Assembly: GCA_902616645.1 (NCBI GenBank)
Contig: CACMTO010000006.1
Location: 1-64,000 of the forward strand
Source: an uncultured Pelagibacteraceae bacterium
Lineage (GTDB): Bacteria > Pseudomonadota > Alphaproteobacteria > Pelagibacterales > Pelagibacteraceae
Reading direction: 5' to 3'
Length of the DNA stretch: 64,000 bases
Both the position numbers and the translations under genes were made by a program. Positions 39,903-47,858 of this stretch are shown here, in pieces (the stretch's first letter is position 1; the number at the start of each line of letters is the position of its first letter). The notes beneath the pieces are model-generated. The model had not been told where the DNA came from. It saw only the letters and a list, made by a program, of their open reading frames with translations, and did no database searches.

Positions 39903-40521
39903 GCTTTTTTCTGCTAATACTCCAAATGGTAAAAAGATCAGTATAATGCTTGAGGAGATCGGTTATGAATACAAAGTAGTTAAAGTTGATCTTGATAAAG
40001 GAGAGCAGTTTAAACCAGAATTTAAAAAAATAAGTCCATTAAGCAAGATACCAGTAATTATTGATCACGATAATAATAAAAATATTTTCGAGTCTGGTGC
40101 AATCTTAATCTATCTAGCTGAAAAAAGCGGAAAATTTTATGACGAAAAAGATCGATTAGAAATTAATCAATGGTTAATGGCACAAATGGGTTACGTAGGA
40201 CCCATGTTAGGACAACATCATCAATTTCATTATTATAATCCAGGCAAAAGCCATTTTGGAGAGGAAAGATATTTTAAGATATCAAAAAGAATATATAGTG
40301 AGCTTGATGAAAGATTATCAAAAACAAAATTTTTATCAGGTAATAATTATACAATTGCTGACATAGGTACTTTTCCATGGATAGCCCGCCACGAATGGCA
40401 TGATATTGGTTTAAAAAATTATAAAAATTTAACCAGATGGTACGTTGAAATTTCTGAAAGAGATGCAGTTAAAAAAGGTTTTTCCTTTATGAAAGAAAAC
40501 GAGCATCCACCAAAACCTTGA
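39895..40521 (+). CDS. Glutathione S-transferase-like protein
   Basis: About 208 aa with an N-terminal thioredoxin-like domain (ELFSANTPNGKKISIMLEEIGYEY, SPLSKIPVI, FESGAILIYLAE) and a C-terminal helical domain (NYTIADIGTFPWIARHEW). This matches the YfcG/YghU-like glutathione transferases. The track starts at TTG 39883; GTG 39895 gives the family-like beginning MIELFSANTPNG and is preferred, with moderate certainty. It overlaps the reductase gene either way, so it belongs to the ferredoxin operon. It probably handles glutathione-dependent peroxide or disulfide chemistry. Confidence 0.85.
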   Translation: MIELFSANTPNGKKISIMLEEIGYEYKVVKVDLDKGEQFKPEFKKISPLSKIPVIIDHDNNKNIFESGAILIYLAEKSGKFYDEKDRLEINQWLMAQMGYVGPMLGQHHQFHYYNPGKSHFGEERYFKISKRIYSELDERLSKTKFLSGNNYTIADIGTFPWIARHEWHDIGLKNYKNLTRWYVEISERDAVKKGFSFMKENEHPPKP

Positions 40522-40626
40522 TTAATTCATCGAGCTCAATAATCTCATTAAAGACACAATTATCCCATGCCCTGATAGTTCAATGGCTAATATTATAATT
40601 ATGATTAAAATTATTTTTTTATTCAT
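40522..40626 (-). CDS. 34-aa hydrophobic micro-protein (unrecognised)
   Basis: Too short for the ORF track. The ATG (40626-40624) overlaps the TGA of the 45-aa gene upstream in a four-base ATGA, and its TAA ends one base from the stop of the convergent GST gene. The translation is MNKKIILIIIIILAIELSGHGIIVSLMRL plus a short tail: a positively charged start and one hydrophobic helix, as in small membrane proteins or a membrane-targeting leader. I do not recognise the family. The exact packing between two genes and the coupled start support reality; AT-rich chance cannot be excluded. Confidence 0.5.
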   Translation of the reverse strand: MNKKIILIIIIILAIELSGHGIIVSLMRLLSSMN

Positions 40627-40760
40627 CTAGTTAAAACAAATAGCAATAGAAGACCCCAGAAGAAAGCATAATAAAAATAAATATATTTTTTTGTAAAATT
40701 GTAAGTAATCGGATTATGTACTTTTTTATTTTTTTTTTTGTAAGTTAATTTTTTAGTCAT
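40623..40760 (-). CDS. 45-aa single-helix membrane micro-protein (unrecognised)
   Basis: The track gives a 65-aa ORF here. The start at 40760 is chosen because its ATG lies in ATGACTAA at the dksA stop, an eight-base overlap typical of coupled genes. The product has a Lys-rich cytoplasmic N-terminus (MTKKLTYKKKNKKVHNP) and one C-terminal helix (YIYFYYAFFWGLLLLFVL). No family is recognised. The pattern (basic tail plus terminal helix) suggests an inner-membrane peptide, perhaps a regulator of a larger complex, but that is speculation. The two micro-genes and dksA form a tight run. Confidence 0.6.
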   Translation of the reverse strand: MTKKLTYKKKNKKVHNPITYNFTKKYIYFYYAFFWGLLLLFVLTR

Positions 40761-41277
40761 CTGCGTGTACCTTTTCGTTTTTTTCATGTTTTTCTTGAGC
40801 TGCAATTGTATATTTTGCAACTGGTCTTGCCATTAATCTTTTTAACCCAATAGGTTCAGCAGTATCTAAGCAATAACCATATGTATCATCTTTTATTCTT
40901 AACAATGCTTTATCAATTTCAGAAATTAATTTAATTTGTCGATTTATAGCTTTCATTTCAACATTTTTATCAGTGTAAGAGCTTGCTTGATCTACTATAT
41001 CTGCAGAAATACTATTATCATCCATAGTACCATTATAAAGACTTTCATTGTTAGCTTTAACCAAATCTTTTCTCCATTCTTGTAATTTTATTCTAAAAAA
41101 TATTTTATGTTTTTCACACATGTATTTCTCTGTTTCTTTAGGAAGATAAGATTTTGATATTTTGATAGGATTTTTATCAGGCTCTTTAATTTTAGTTACA
41201 GTTTTTGGCTTTAATTTAGTAATTGCCTTAACTTTTGGTTTAACTACTTTTTTTTTAACTTTACTAGTTTTTGGCAT
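40753..41277 (-). CDS. dksA: DksA/TraR-family RNA-polymerase-binding regulator
   Basis: The 193-aa ORF is trimmed to an ATG at 41277 (MPKTSKVKKK), giving 174 aa. A Lys/Pro-rich N-terminal tail of about 60 residues precedes the coiled coil (KIFFRIKLQEWRKDLVKANNESL and IKLISEIDKALLRIKDDTYGYC) and the C-terminal segment EPIGLKRLMARPVAKYTIAAQEKHE. Of the four zinc-finger Cys of E. coli DksA only one remains, as in many alphaproteobacterial versions. It binds the polymerase secondary channel and works with ppGpp. Two micro-genes follow in overlap. Confidence 0.9.
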   Translation of the reverse strand: MPKTSKVKKKVVKPKVKAITKLKPKTVTKIKEPDKNPIKISKSYLPKETEKYMCEKHKIFFRIKLQEWRKDLVKANNESLYNGTMDDNSISADIVDQASSYTDKNVEMKAINRQIKLISEIDKALLRIKDDTYGYCLDTAEPIGLKRLMARPVAKYTIAAQEKHEKNEKVHADD

Positions 41278-41356
41278 ATTTCTGAATTGAATTCGGAGAA
41301 GTATATTCAGCAAATTAAGGGTGTCAAGCAACATTAATTATTGTAAATATTTAATA

Positions 41357-42226
41357 ATGAAATTCAAAATTTTAATTCCAATTTACAACGATTGGCAATC
41401 GGTCTTAAAACTTTTAGAGAATATAAATTCCACCATTGAAAATTTAAATCATGAAATATCAGTCGTAATAATTAATGATGCTTCCAATCATGATCGTCCT
41501 GATGAAGTGGGAAATTTTGAAAATATTACCTCTATCAAAATTTTAAACATGAAAATCAATCAGGGACATACCAGATGTATCGCCACTGGATTAAAATATA
41601 TTATTGAGAAAGAGGATTTCGATTACATTATACCTATGGATGGTGATGGAGAAGATAGACCTGAAGAAATTTCTGAGTTTACTCAAAATGTTAAAGATTC
41701 AAAAAATAAGATTATTGTAGGAGAGAGAATTAAAAGATCTGAAAATCTCTCATTCAAAATTTGTTATCATTTGCATAAAATCATTACATTAACTTTTACA
41801 GGCAAATCTATTAAATTTGGTAATTTTACATGCTTACCAAAATCTACAGTTGAAAAGATGGTTAATGAAAAGGCTACTTGGAATAGTTTTTCAGGTTCGT
41901 TGAGAAAAATAGAGGATCAATTAATAGCAATACCTTCCACAAGAGGAACTAGGTATTTTGGTCCATCTAAGATGAGCTTTTATAATTTGATAAAACATTC
42001 TTTATCTATCATAAGTGTTTTTAGAAAAATATTCTTAATTCGTTCTGCTCTTTTTGTAATTCTATATATTTTATTAATAAAAAGTAATGCCTCAATTATT
42101 ACTGCAATACCATTATTTGTTTTATTAACTGCAGTTTATTTAATTTCAAATTTAGCGTTAAGAGAAAATATGGAAGAATTTAAAAATTGTTTAAGCCAAA
42201 TAAATGATATTGAGAATATTAAATGA
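41357..42226 (+). CDS. Family 2 glycosyltransferase with C-terminal membrane helices
   Basis: A GT-A fold transferase. The start at ATG 41357 (MKFKILIPIYNDWQSV) is preferred over the track start, which adds 12 unlikely residues. Sugar-nucleotide-binding features include VVIINDASN and the metal motif in IPMDGDGEDRPEE. Two hydrophobic helices lie at about 225-275, as in polyprenol-phosphate mannosyl/glucosyltransferases. It probably moves a sugar onto a lipid carrier or surface glycan; donor and acceptor are unknown. It overlaps ppc by four bases (ATGA). Confidence 0.82.
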   Translation: MKFKILIPIYNDWQSVLKLLENINSTIENLNHEISVVIINDASNHDRPDEVGNFENITSIKILNMKINQGHTRCIATGLKYIIEKEDFDYIIPMDGDGEDRPEEISEFTQNVKDSKNKIIVGERIKRSENLSFKICYHLHKIITLTFTGKSIKFGNFTCLPKSTVEKMVNEKATWNSFSGSLRKIEDQLIAIPSTRGTRYFGPSKMSFYNLIKHSLSIISVFRKIFLIRSALFVILYILLIKSNASIITAIPLFVLLTAVYLISNLALRENMEEFKNCLSQINDIENIK

Positions 42227-44910
42227 AAAAAAAAGATCTTTACTACGAAAGAATTCCCACAAAACTTTTAAGAGAAGATGTCAGATACTTAGGAAATATA
42301 TTAGGACATGTGATAAAAGCACAAGAGGGACAAAAGTTTTTTAGTTTAGTTGAAAAAGTCAGAAAATTATCAAAAGCAAATAAAGTCAATCCAAATTCAA
42401 AAAAATTAAATACTGAAGTAATTAATACAATAAAAAGGCTTGATTCTAAAAATACTCTCAGATTAACCCGAGCATTTTCACATTTTATGAATTTTATAAA
42501 TTTAGCTGAGCTGGTTGATGCCTCTAGAAGTATTAATGAAAATGAAAATAATAAGAAAAAATTGAATAAAAAAAATTTGTTTATAGAGGAAATTTTTGAG
42601 GACCTATTTAGAAAAAAAAGCATTTCAGACAATAAGATTTATGATTTAGCAAAAAATCTTAATATAGGCATTGTTTTGACTGCTCATCCTACAGAAGTAA
42701 AAAGAAGAACTTTAATTCAAAAATATCACAAAATTATTGAGATACTCGAAGAACGAGAATTGTTTAAAAATTTTCCTTCAAAATTAAAAGTTCTTGATAA
42801 AAATCTTTACGATGAGTTAACAATTATTTGGAATACGGATGATCTTAAGAGATTCAAACCATCACCATTTGACGAAGCTAGATGGGGATTGGCTATCATT
42901 GAAGATAGTTTGTGGGATACTGTTCCAAAAGTTTACAGAAAATTAAATTCTATATTTGTAAAAAATATGGGTAAAAATTTACCAAAAAATTTTAATCCTA
43001 TTGTATTTGGCTCATGGATGGGTGGTGATCGAGATGGTAATCCTAATGTTACCTCAGATGTCACAAGAAAAGTAATTTTACTTTCTAGATGGGAAGCAGC
43101 TAAATTATATGAAAAAGCTCTTACTAAAATTATAAGATCATATTCTATGGAAAAAGCCTCAAAAAAAATCTTAAATAAAACTGGTCAAACTTTCGAGCCT
43201 TATAGAGTTTTTCTAAGGCCTTTGAGGGATAAAATGAGAATTACTCATAGATCTATAGAACAACATCTGGTGCATAACAAGACATTAAATCAAAAAAAAC
43301 TATTAAGTTCTCGAGAAGAAATTCTCAAACCACTAAGAGTAGTAAGAGAGTCTTTAGAGCAAAACCAAAATGAAAATATTGCTAGTGGTGAATTGTTGGA
43401 TTTAATGAGGCGAGCTAAATGTTTTGGGATTAATTTGGCAAGATTAGATATCAGGCAAGAATCTGCAAGACATAAACAATTGATATCTGAGTTTGTTAAA
43501 ACAAAGTATAAAAAAGATTATTCAAATTTTGCCGAAAAAGAAAAATTAAATTTTTTAAAGAAATTGATAACTTCTAAATCTAATAGTATCAGAAATTTTT
43601 CATTTAAAAATAAAGAAAATAAAGAAGTTTGGGATACCTTCAAAACCTTATCTAATGAACCCTCGGAGTGTTTAGGTGCATATGTAATTTCAATGACAAC
43701 ATCTGCATCAGATATTTTATCAGTATCTTTTTTGCAAAAAGAGGCAAATATTAAAAACAAATTGAGAGTAGTTCCCTTATTTGAAACTTTAGATGATCTT
43801 ATTAATGCAAAATCCATAATGGAAACTTTGTTCTCACAAAAATGGTATAGAAGACTGATTAATCATAATCAGGAGGTTATGATTGGATATTCAGACTCAA
43901 GTAAGGATGCTGGAAAAATATGTGCTAGTTGGCATCAATATAAAGCACAAGAAGAAATAATAAGACTTGCAAAAAAATTTAAGATAAAAGTTACTTTTTT
44001 TCACGGCAGAGGTGGATCAGCTGGAAGAGGAGGAGGTCCGATACAGGCCACTTTAAGATCACAACCCCCAAATTCAGTTAATGGCAATATAAGAATTACT
44101 GATCAAGGAGAAGTAATTCAACAAAAGTATGGTTATGAGCCTTTAGCTAATTATAATTTATGTAGTTACATCGGTGCTGTTACAGAGGCCACATTAAATC
44201 CTCCACCAATTCCAAAAAAAAATTGGAGAGATCTAATTGAAAAAATGTCTGAAATTTCAAAAAATTCATATAGAAAAAATATTAATCAAAGTTCAGATTT
44301 TATTAAGTATTTTAGGACTGTCACTCCTCATAAAGCACTTGGAAAATTATCTATTGGTTCAAGACCATCAAAAAGAAAAAATGTTGATAATATAAAAAGT
44401 TTACGGGCAATACCTTGGGTTTTTGCATGGACACAGATCAGATTAATGCTTCCAGCCTGGTTAGGAAGTGCAGAAGCATTAAGATACTCTTATATCAAAC
44501 AGTTTAGAAAAACTTTATATGATATGGAAAAAAATTGGCCTTTTTTTAATTCAATGCTTGATATGCTTGATATGGTAATTTCTAAAGCTGATCCAGAAAT
44601 TTCAAAAATTTATGAAGAATTTCTTGCTGATAAAAAACTTCAAAGAGTTGGACAGAAACTAAGATTTCAATTTGATGTAATAAAGGAATTAAATAAAAGA
44701 ATTACTCCTAAGGAAATTTTGAAGATAAGAAAAGAATTTAGATCCAAGGTATTAGCAAGAAATATTTACTCTGAAGTTTTAAATATTATTCAGCCAATAG
44801 TTATTTATAAATTAAAAAAGAAAAAAGATAAAAATAATAGAAAATATTTAGAGGATGCTTTGCTAACCTCTATAGCAGGTATTTCCGCTGCTATGAAAAA
44901 TACTGGATAA
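42223..44910 (+). CDS. ppc: Phosphoenolpyruvate carboxylase
   Basis: Carboxylates PEP to oxaloacetate, refilling the TCA cycle. At 895 aa it is full length. It contains the catalytic His motif VLTAHPTEVKRRTL, the WMGGDRDGNPNVT segment, the glycine-rich FHGRGGSAGRGGGP loop and the C-terminal AMKNTG ending that serves in allosteric control. It begins in an ATGA overlap with the glycosyltransferase. Together with ppdK in this window it gives a PEP node fed from pyruvate. Confidence 0.97.
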   Translation: MKKKDLYYERIPTKLLREDVRYLGNILGHVIKAQEGQKFFSLVEKVRKLSKANKVNPNSKKLNTEVINTIKRLDSKNTLRLTRAFSHFMNFINLAELVDASRSINENENNKKKLNKKNLFIEEIFEDLFRKKSISDNKIYDLAKNLNIGIVLTAHPTEVKRRTLIQKYHKIIEILEERELFKNFPSKLKVLDKNLYDELTIIWNTDDLKRFKPSPFDEARWGLAIIEDSLWDTVPKVYRKLNSIFVKNMGKNLPKNFNPIVFGSWMGGDRDGNPNVTSDVTRKVILLSRWEAAKLYEKALTKIIRSYSMEKASKKILNKTGQTFEPYRVFLRPLRDKMRITHRSIEQHLVHNKTLNQKKLLSSREEILKPLRVVRESLEQNQNENIASGELLDLMRRAKCFGINLARLDIRQESARHKQLISEFVKTKYKKDYSNFAEKEKLNFLKKLITSKSNSIRNFSFKNKENKEVWDTFKTLSNEPSECLGAYVISMTTSASDILSVSFLQKEANIKNKLRVVPLFETLDDLINAKSIMETLFSQKWYRRLINHNQEVMIGYSDSSKDAGKICASWHQYKAQEEIIRLAKKFKIKVTFFHGRGGSAGRGGGPIQATLRSQPPNSVNGNIRITDQGEVIQQKYGYEPLANYNLCSYIGAVTEATLNPPPIPKKNWRDLIEKMSEISKNSYRKNINQSSDFIKYFRTVTPHKALGKLSIGSRPSKRKNVDNIKSLRAIPWVFAWTQIRLMLPAWLGSAEALRYSYIKQFRKTLYDMEKNWPFFNSMLDMLDMVISKADPEISKIYEEFLADKKLQRVGQKLRFQFDVIKELNKRITPKEILKIRKEFRSKVLARNIYSEVLNIIQPIVIYKLKKKKDKNNRKYLEDALLTSIAGISAAMKNTG

Positions 44911-44919
44911 TAAAATTAA

Positions 44920-46197
44920 TTAAACTCTAATTGTCGGTAAACAATAAAAATCAGCTGTATCTATTTTAGAGGAGTATTGTCTTCGCATATTCCATTTTTT
45001 ATGAACACCTGCACTAGCTAAGCTTAATGTTGATCGCCCATATCTATAATTAGTATTATCGATTGATTTCATTAAGGTTTTTATTTTTTCATCCTTTTCT
45101 GATGAAAATAAATTTTTCCTTCCGTCATCATTACGCAATCCTGTAAGCATGACACCTGCTTTTTGATACCGGCAACCATTTTTGAAAATACTTTCTAAAA
45201 TTGAAATGGCAGTTTTAACAGTCTCAATACTATTATTTGTTGCGATTGGAAAATCAACCGTTTTTGCATTTGAATAATAACTGTAATCTCTTTGAAAAGG
45301 ACTGGTCCTTACAAAAACTGTAATTGCTTTTGCAACTAAAGATTCTGATCTAATTTTCTCAGATGCATTCAAACAATAATTAGCAACCGCCTCTTTTAAT
45401 TCTTGAAACTTTTCAATTCTTTTTCCAAACGATCTTGAGACCACACAACTTTTTCTTTTTGTTTGTGTAGTTTCTAAATTTATACAGGGAATACCTCTAA
45501 GTTCCATTGCAGTCCTCGAACTTAAGACGTTAGAGCATTTTTTAATCCAAGTATTAGATTTATTTTTAAGTTGTTTGGCATTATAAATTCCGTTTTTTTG
45601 ATAAAACTTTGTAAGTTGCCTACCAACTCCCCAAACATCATTAATCTCAATTTTTTCCAAAATTGGATCTAAGTTTTCGATACCAATTAAACTAGTAACA
45701 CCTGACTGTTTTTTCTTTGCAATATGATTTGCAACCTTACTTAAAGTTTTAGTTTTAGCAATTCCAATGCTAGTCGGGATTCCGGTCCATTGCAGAACTG
45801 TTTGCCTGATTTCTCTGCCAACTTTTTCAACTTCTGAATCTGGAAAATTTGATAAATCTATAAACGCTTCATCAATTGAGTATACTTCTATTTCTGTATT
45901 AAATCTTTTAAGGGTTCTCATGACTCTTCTAGACAAGTCTCCATATAAAGAATAATTTGATGAAAAAACTTCAACTTTATTTTTAATGATAATATCTTTT
46001 GCTTTAAAATAAGGTTCACCCATTTTAATTCCTAATGCTTTTGCTTCATTGGATCTAGAAATAATACAACCATCATTATTAGATAATACAACTACAGGTT
46101 TTTTTCTTATTCTTGGATTGAATAATCTTTCACATGAAACATAGAAAGAATTACAATCAACTAAACCTATTTTTTTAGTACGTTGAATGGATGACAT
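44920..46197 (-). CDS. umuC: UmuC, catalytic subunit of translesion DNA polymerase V
   Basis: A 425-aa Y-family polymerase. The N-terminal LVDCNSFYVSCERLFNP gives the first metal site, followed by VVVLSNNDGCIISRSNEAK and the catalytic YSIDEAFIDLS. The GIPTSIGIAKTKTLSKVANHIAKK palm motif and the HhH/thumb region come next. The C-terminal little-finger domain is present with a UmuC-type tail. It overlaps umuD by 23 bases. It copies damaged DNA with UmuD'2 and RecA; transcription is likely controlled by the operator before umuD. Confidence 0.95.
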   Translation of the reverse strand: MSSIQRTKKIGLVDCNSFYVSCERLFNPRIRKKPVVVLSNNDGCIISRSNEAKALGIKMGEPYFKAKDIIIKNKVEVFSSNYSLYGDLSRRVMRTLKRFNTEIEVYSIDEAFIDLSNFPDSEVEKVGREIRQTVLQWTGIPTSIGIAKTKTLSKVANHIAKKKQSGVTSLIGIENLDPILEKIEINDVWGVGRQLTKFYQKNGIYNAKQLKNKSNTWIKKCSNVLSSRTAMELRGIPCINLETTQTKRKSCVVSRSFGKRIEKFQELKEAVANYCLNASEKIRSESLVAKAITVFVRTSPFQRDYSYYSNAKTVDFPIATNNSIETVKTAISILESIFKNGCRYQKAGVMLTGLRNDDGRKNLFSSEKDEKIKTLMKSIDNTNYRYGRSTLSLASAGVHKKWNMRRQYSSKIDTADFYCLPTIRV

Positions 46198-46570
46198 ACG
46201 TCACAACCCCCCAAATGAAAACATCTTCTTCTTCGTTAATTAAAATTCTATTTGAAAAATCCTTAGAGCCAGATGATAGAAATTTTTTATCTCTTTCTTG
46301 AACTAAAGTTTTAACCACAAGCTCATCATGAACATTTGCAATAACGGTTGAAAAATTTTTTGGTTTTAAACTTTTATCGACAACCAATAAATCCCCATCA
46401 TTAATCCCAACATCGATCATGGATTTACCCTGAACCCTGATGATGAAAGTGGCTGGAACATTTTTTATTAAATGCATGTTCAGATCGATATCTTCTTCGA
46501 TATAGTCAGTGGCAGGTGATGGGAAACCAGCACCAGCTTTATGCAGATAATAGGGAATAGTTAGTTTCAT
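46175..46570 (-). CDS. umuD: UmuD, self-cleaving SOS mutagenesis protein (S24 family)
   Basis: A 131-aa LexA/UmuD-type protein. The cleavage site lies in AGAGFPSPATDY (between Ala14 and Gly15), and the Ser/Lys dyad is Ser50 in VQGKSMIDVGI and Lys87 in ELVVKTL. The N-terminal arm is about ten residues shorter than in E. coli. RecA-promoted cleavage would give UmuD', the polymerase V partner. The ATG directly abuts the SOS box, so the transcript has a very short leader. Confidence 0.95.
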   Translation of the reverse strand: MKLTIPYYLHKAGAGFPSPATDYIEEDIDLNMHLIKNVPATFIIRVQGKSMIDVGINDGDLLVVDKSLKPKNFSTVIANVHDELVVKTLVQERDKKFLSSGSKDFSNRILINEEEDVFIWGVVTYVIHSTY

Positions 46571-46585
46571 GTTCTTGTTTTGTTC
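46571..46585 (-). promoter_or_regulatory. SOS (LexA) box of umuDC
   Basis: A perfect alphaproteobacterial LexA site, GTTC-N7-GTTC (GAAC-N7-GAAC on the coding strand), ends at the base before the umuD ATG. It lies between the predicted -10 and the start codon, so bound repressor would cover the transcription start. The site follows the known consensus; binding is inferred. Confidence 0.8.
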
Positions 46586-46588
46586 TAT

Positions 46589-46617
46589 TTTATAGCCTAT
46601 TTATACAATGCACGCAA
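46589..46617 (-). promoter_or_regulatory. Candidate promoter of umuDC
   Basis: On the minus strand TTGCGT (46617-46612), 17 bases, then TATAAA (46594-46589). Transcription would begin about 46582, inside the SOS box and only about 12 bases before the ATG, implying a nearly leaderless mRNA. Confidence 0.6.
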
Positions 46618-46642
46618 GAGGTTGTATTTTGAGTCCGTAATT

Positions 46643-46677
46643 GAATCAAAAGTGAATCAAAACGTGAACATCAAAAC
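46643..46677 (+). repeat. Short direct repeats GAATCAAAA in the umuD/46730 gap
   Basis: GAATCAAAA occurs at 46643 and 46654, eleven bases apart (one helical turn), and a degenerate third copy, GAACATCAAAAC, starts at 46666. TGTGGATAA, identical to the DnaA-box consensus, lies downstream at 46693-46701. The repeats could bind a regulator of either flanking gene. Function is unknown. Confidence 0.45.
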
Positions 46678-46729
46678 TATATTTTGTATGCTTGTGGATA
46701 ACTCAAACCAGAGATAGTTTGTTGAGCTG

Positions 46730-47473
46730 ATGAAAAAACTCTTAATAGTAATCTTATTCATATTTTTTACATCTTTTCATGTAGTAGCCGATGAGTGGAA
46801 GGTTAAAAATAAATGGAAAATATCATGCGGACTAGTAGACAAAGAAGCCTTAGTTGTAAATGGAAAACCAAAAAAAAGTTTTAATAAAAGCGAATTCAAA
46901 GTTCAGAATGTCGTATTTAAACTCGACAAAAGAGAAGTTGGAAAATGTAAGTCAGATAAAAAACCAACAGGTGGATATAAATATTCAGGAAGACAAGAAA
47001 TTACTCATAGATTACCAACAGGTATCACAGTTTTTGAAACTACAATAGAAACTTCTGGTGCACCTCAATATCGTTCGCATTTTTTTCAAATACATGATGG
47101 CAGATCATCAGGAAAACCACCTTCGATGGTTTCAGTTCAAAAAGATTGGAGGGTAAGAAATCAACACAGCAATGATTGTTTCAAACCAAAATGTAAACAG
47201 TTTAGTTATGAGACATACTTAAAACCAGGAGAAAAAAAGAAGTTTAGAGCAGAAATTCAATATGATCAAAAATTGAAAAAAATTTCAGCCCAATATTTTT
47301 TAAATGATGAATTAATAATTCAGCATTTAGAGGTACCTTTAGCTAAAAAACAAACTGATGGTCCATATGGGCCAAATAAACCATATATTAAAATTGGAAT
47401 GTATAGAATAGGAGACACAGGTACTACAACTTTTTCTTATGAAAATGTTGTTTTAAAAAACAAAAAAAGGTAA
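46730..47473 (+). CDS. Secreted beta-sandwich protein, possibly polysaccharide-lyase-like
   Basis: A 247-aa exported protein: signal peptide in residues 1-20 (cleavage near VVADEW). The remainder is predicted beta-rich. Segments such as ITHRLPTGITVFETTIETSG, SHFFQIHDGRSSGKPPSM, FRAEIQYD and KIGMYRIGDTGTTTFSYENV resemble the concanavalin-like jelly-roll of alginate/heparin-lyase-type enzymes, where the paired strands carry QxH and YxKxGxY-like motifs. The substrate is unknown. No SusD or transporter neighbours exist. It is divergent from umuDC. Confidence 0.55.
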   Translation: MKKLLIVILFIFFTSFHVVADEWKVKNKWKISCGLVDKEALVVNGKPKKSFNKSEFKVQNVVFKLDKREVGKCKSDKKPTGGYKYSGRQEITHRLPTGITVFETTIETSGAPQYRSHFFQIHDGRSSGKPPSMVSVQKDWRVRNQHSNDCFKPKCKQFSYETYLKPGEKKKFRAEIQYDQKLKKISAQYFLNDELIIQHLEVPLAKKQTDGPYGPNKPYIKIGMYRIGDTGTTTFSYENVVLKNKKR

Positions 47474-47490
47474 TTAGTAACTAGGTAATT

Positions 47491-47853
47491 ATGAAAAAAC
47501 TAATTTGTCATTGTGGAGCTGTAGAAGCAGAAATTAACTTAGATGGAGATTTAGCTAAAGTAATAAAATGCAATTGTTCTATTTGTAAAAGAAAAGGAGC
47601 AATTATGTCGATGGTAAAAAATGAAGATTTTAAAATTGTTAAAGGAGAAGATAAATTAAAACTTTATCAATTTCATTCAAAAGTTGCTAAACATTATTTT
47701 TGCTCTGATTGTGGAATTTATACTCATCACAATCCAAGAATAAACCCAGCAATGACAGGATTTAATGTTGGATGTATTGACGAAATAAATACTTTTGATA
47801 TGAAAGAAATTCCAGTAAACGATGGTCAAAATCATCCTTTAGACAAAAAATAA
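47491..47853 (+). CDS. GFA-family (CENP-V) zinc protein
   Basis: A 120-aa protein with the zinc-binding cysteine pattern of the glutathione-dependent formaldehyde-activating family: CHCGAVEAEI, CNCSICKRKG and FCSDCGIYTHHNP. Family members bind zinc and some have been linked to S-hydroxymethylglutathione formation, but that activity is not general. It lies 17 bases behind the secreted protein gene and 5 bases before the kinase, so these genes are probably co-transcribed. Confidence 0.88.
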   Translation: MKKLICHCGAVEAEINLDGDLAKVIKCNCSICKRKGAIMSMVKNEDFKIVKGEDKLKLYQFHSKVAKHYFCSDCGIYTHHNPRINPAMTGFNVGCIDEINTFDMKEIPVNDGQNHPLDKK

Positions 47854-47858
47854 GTTAC

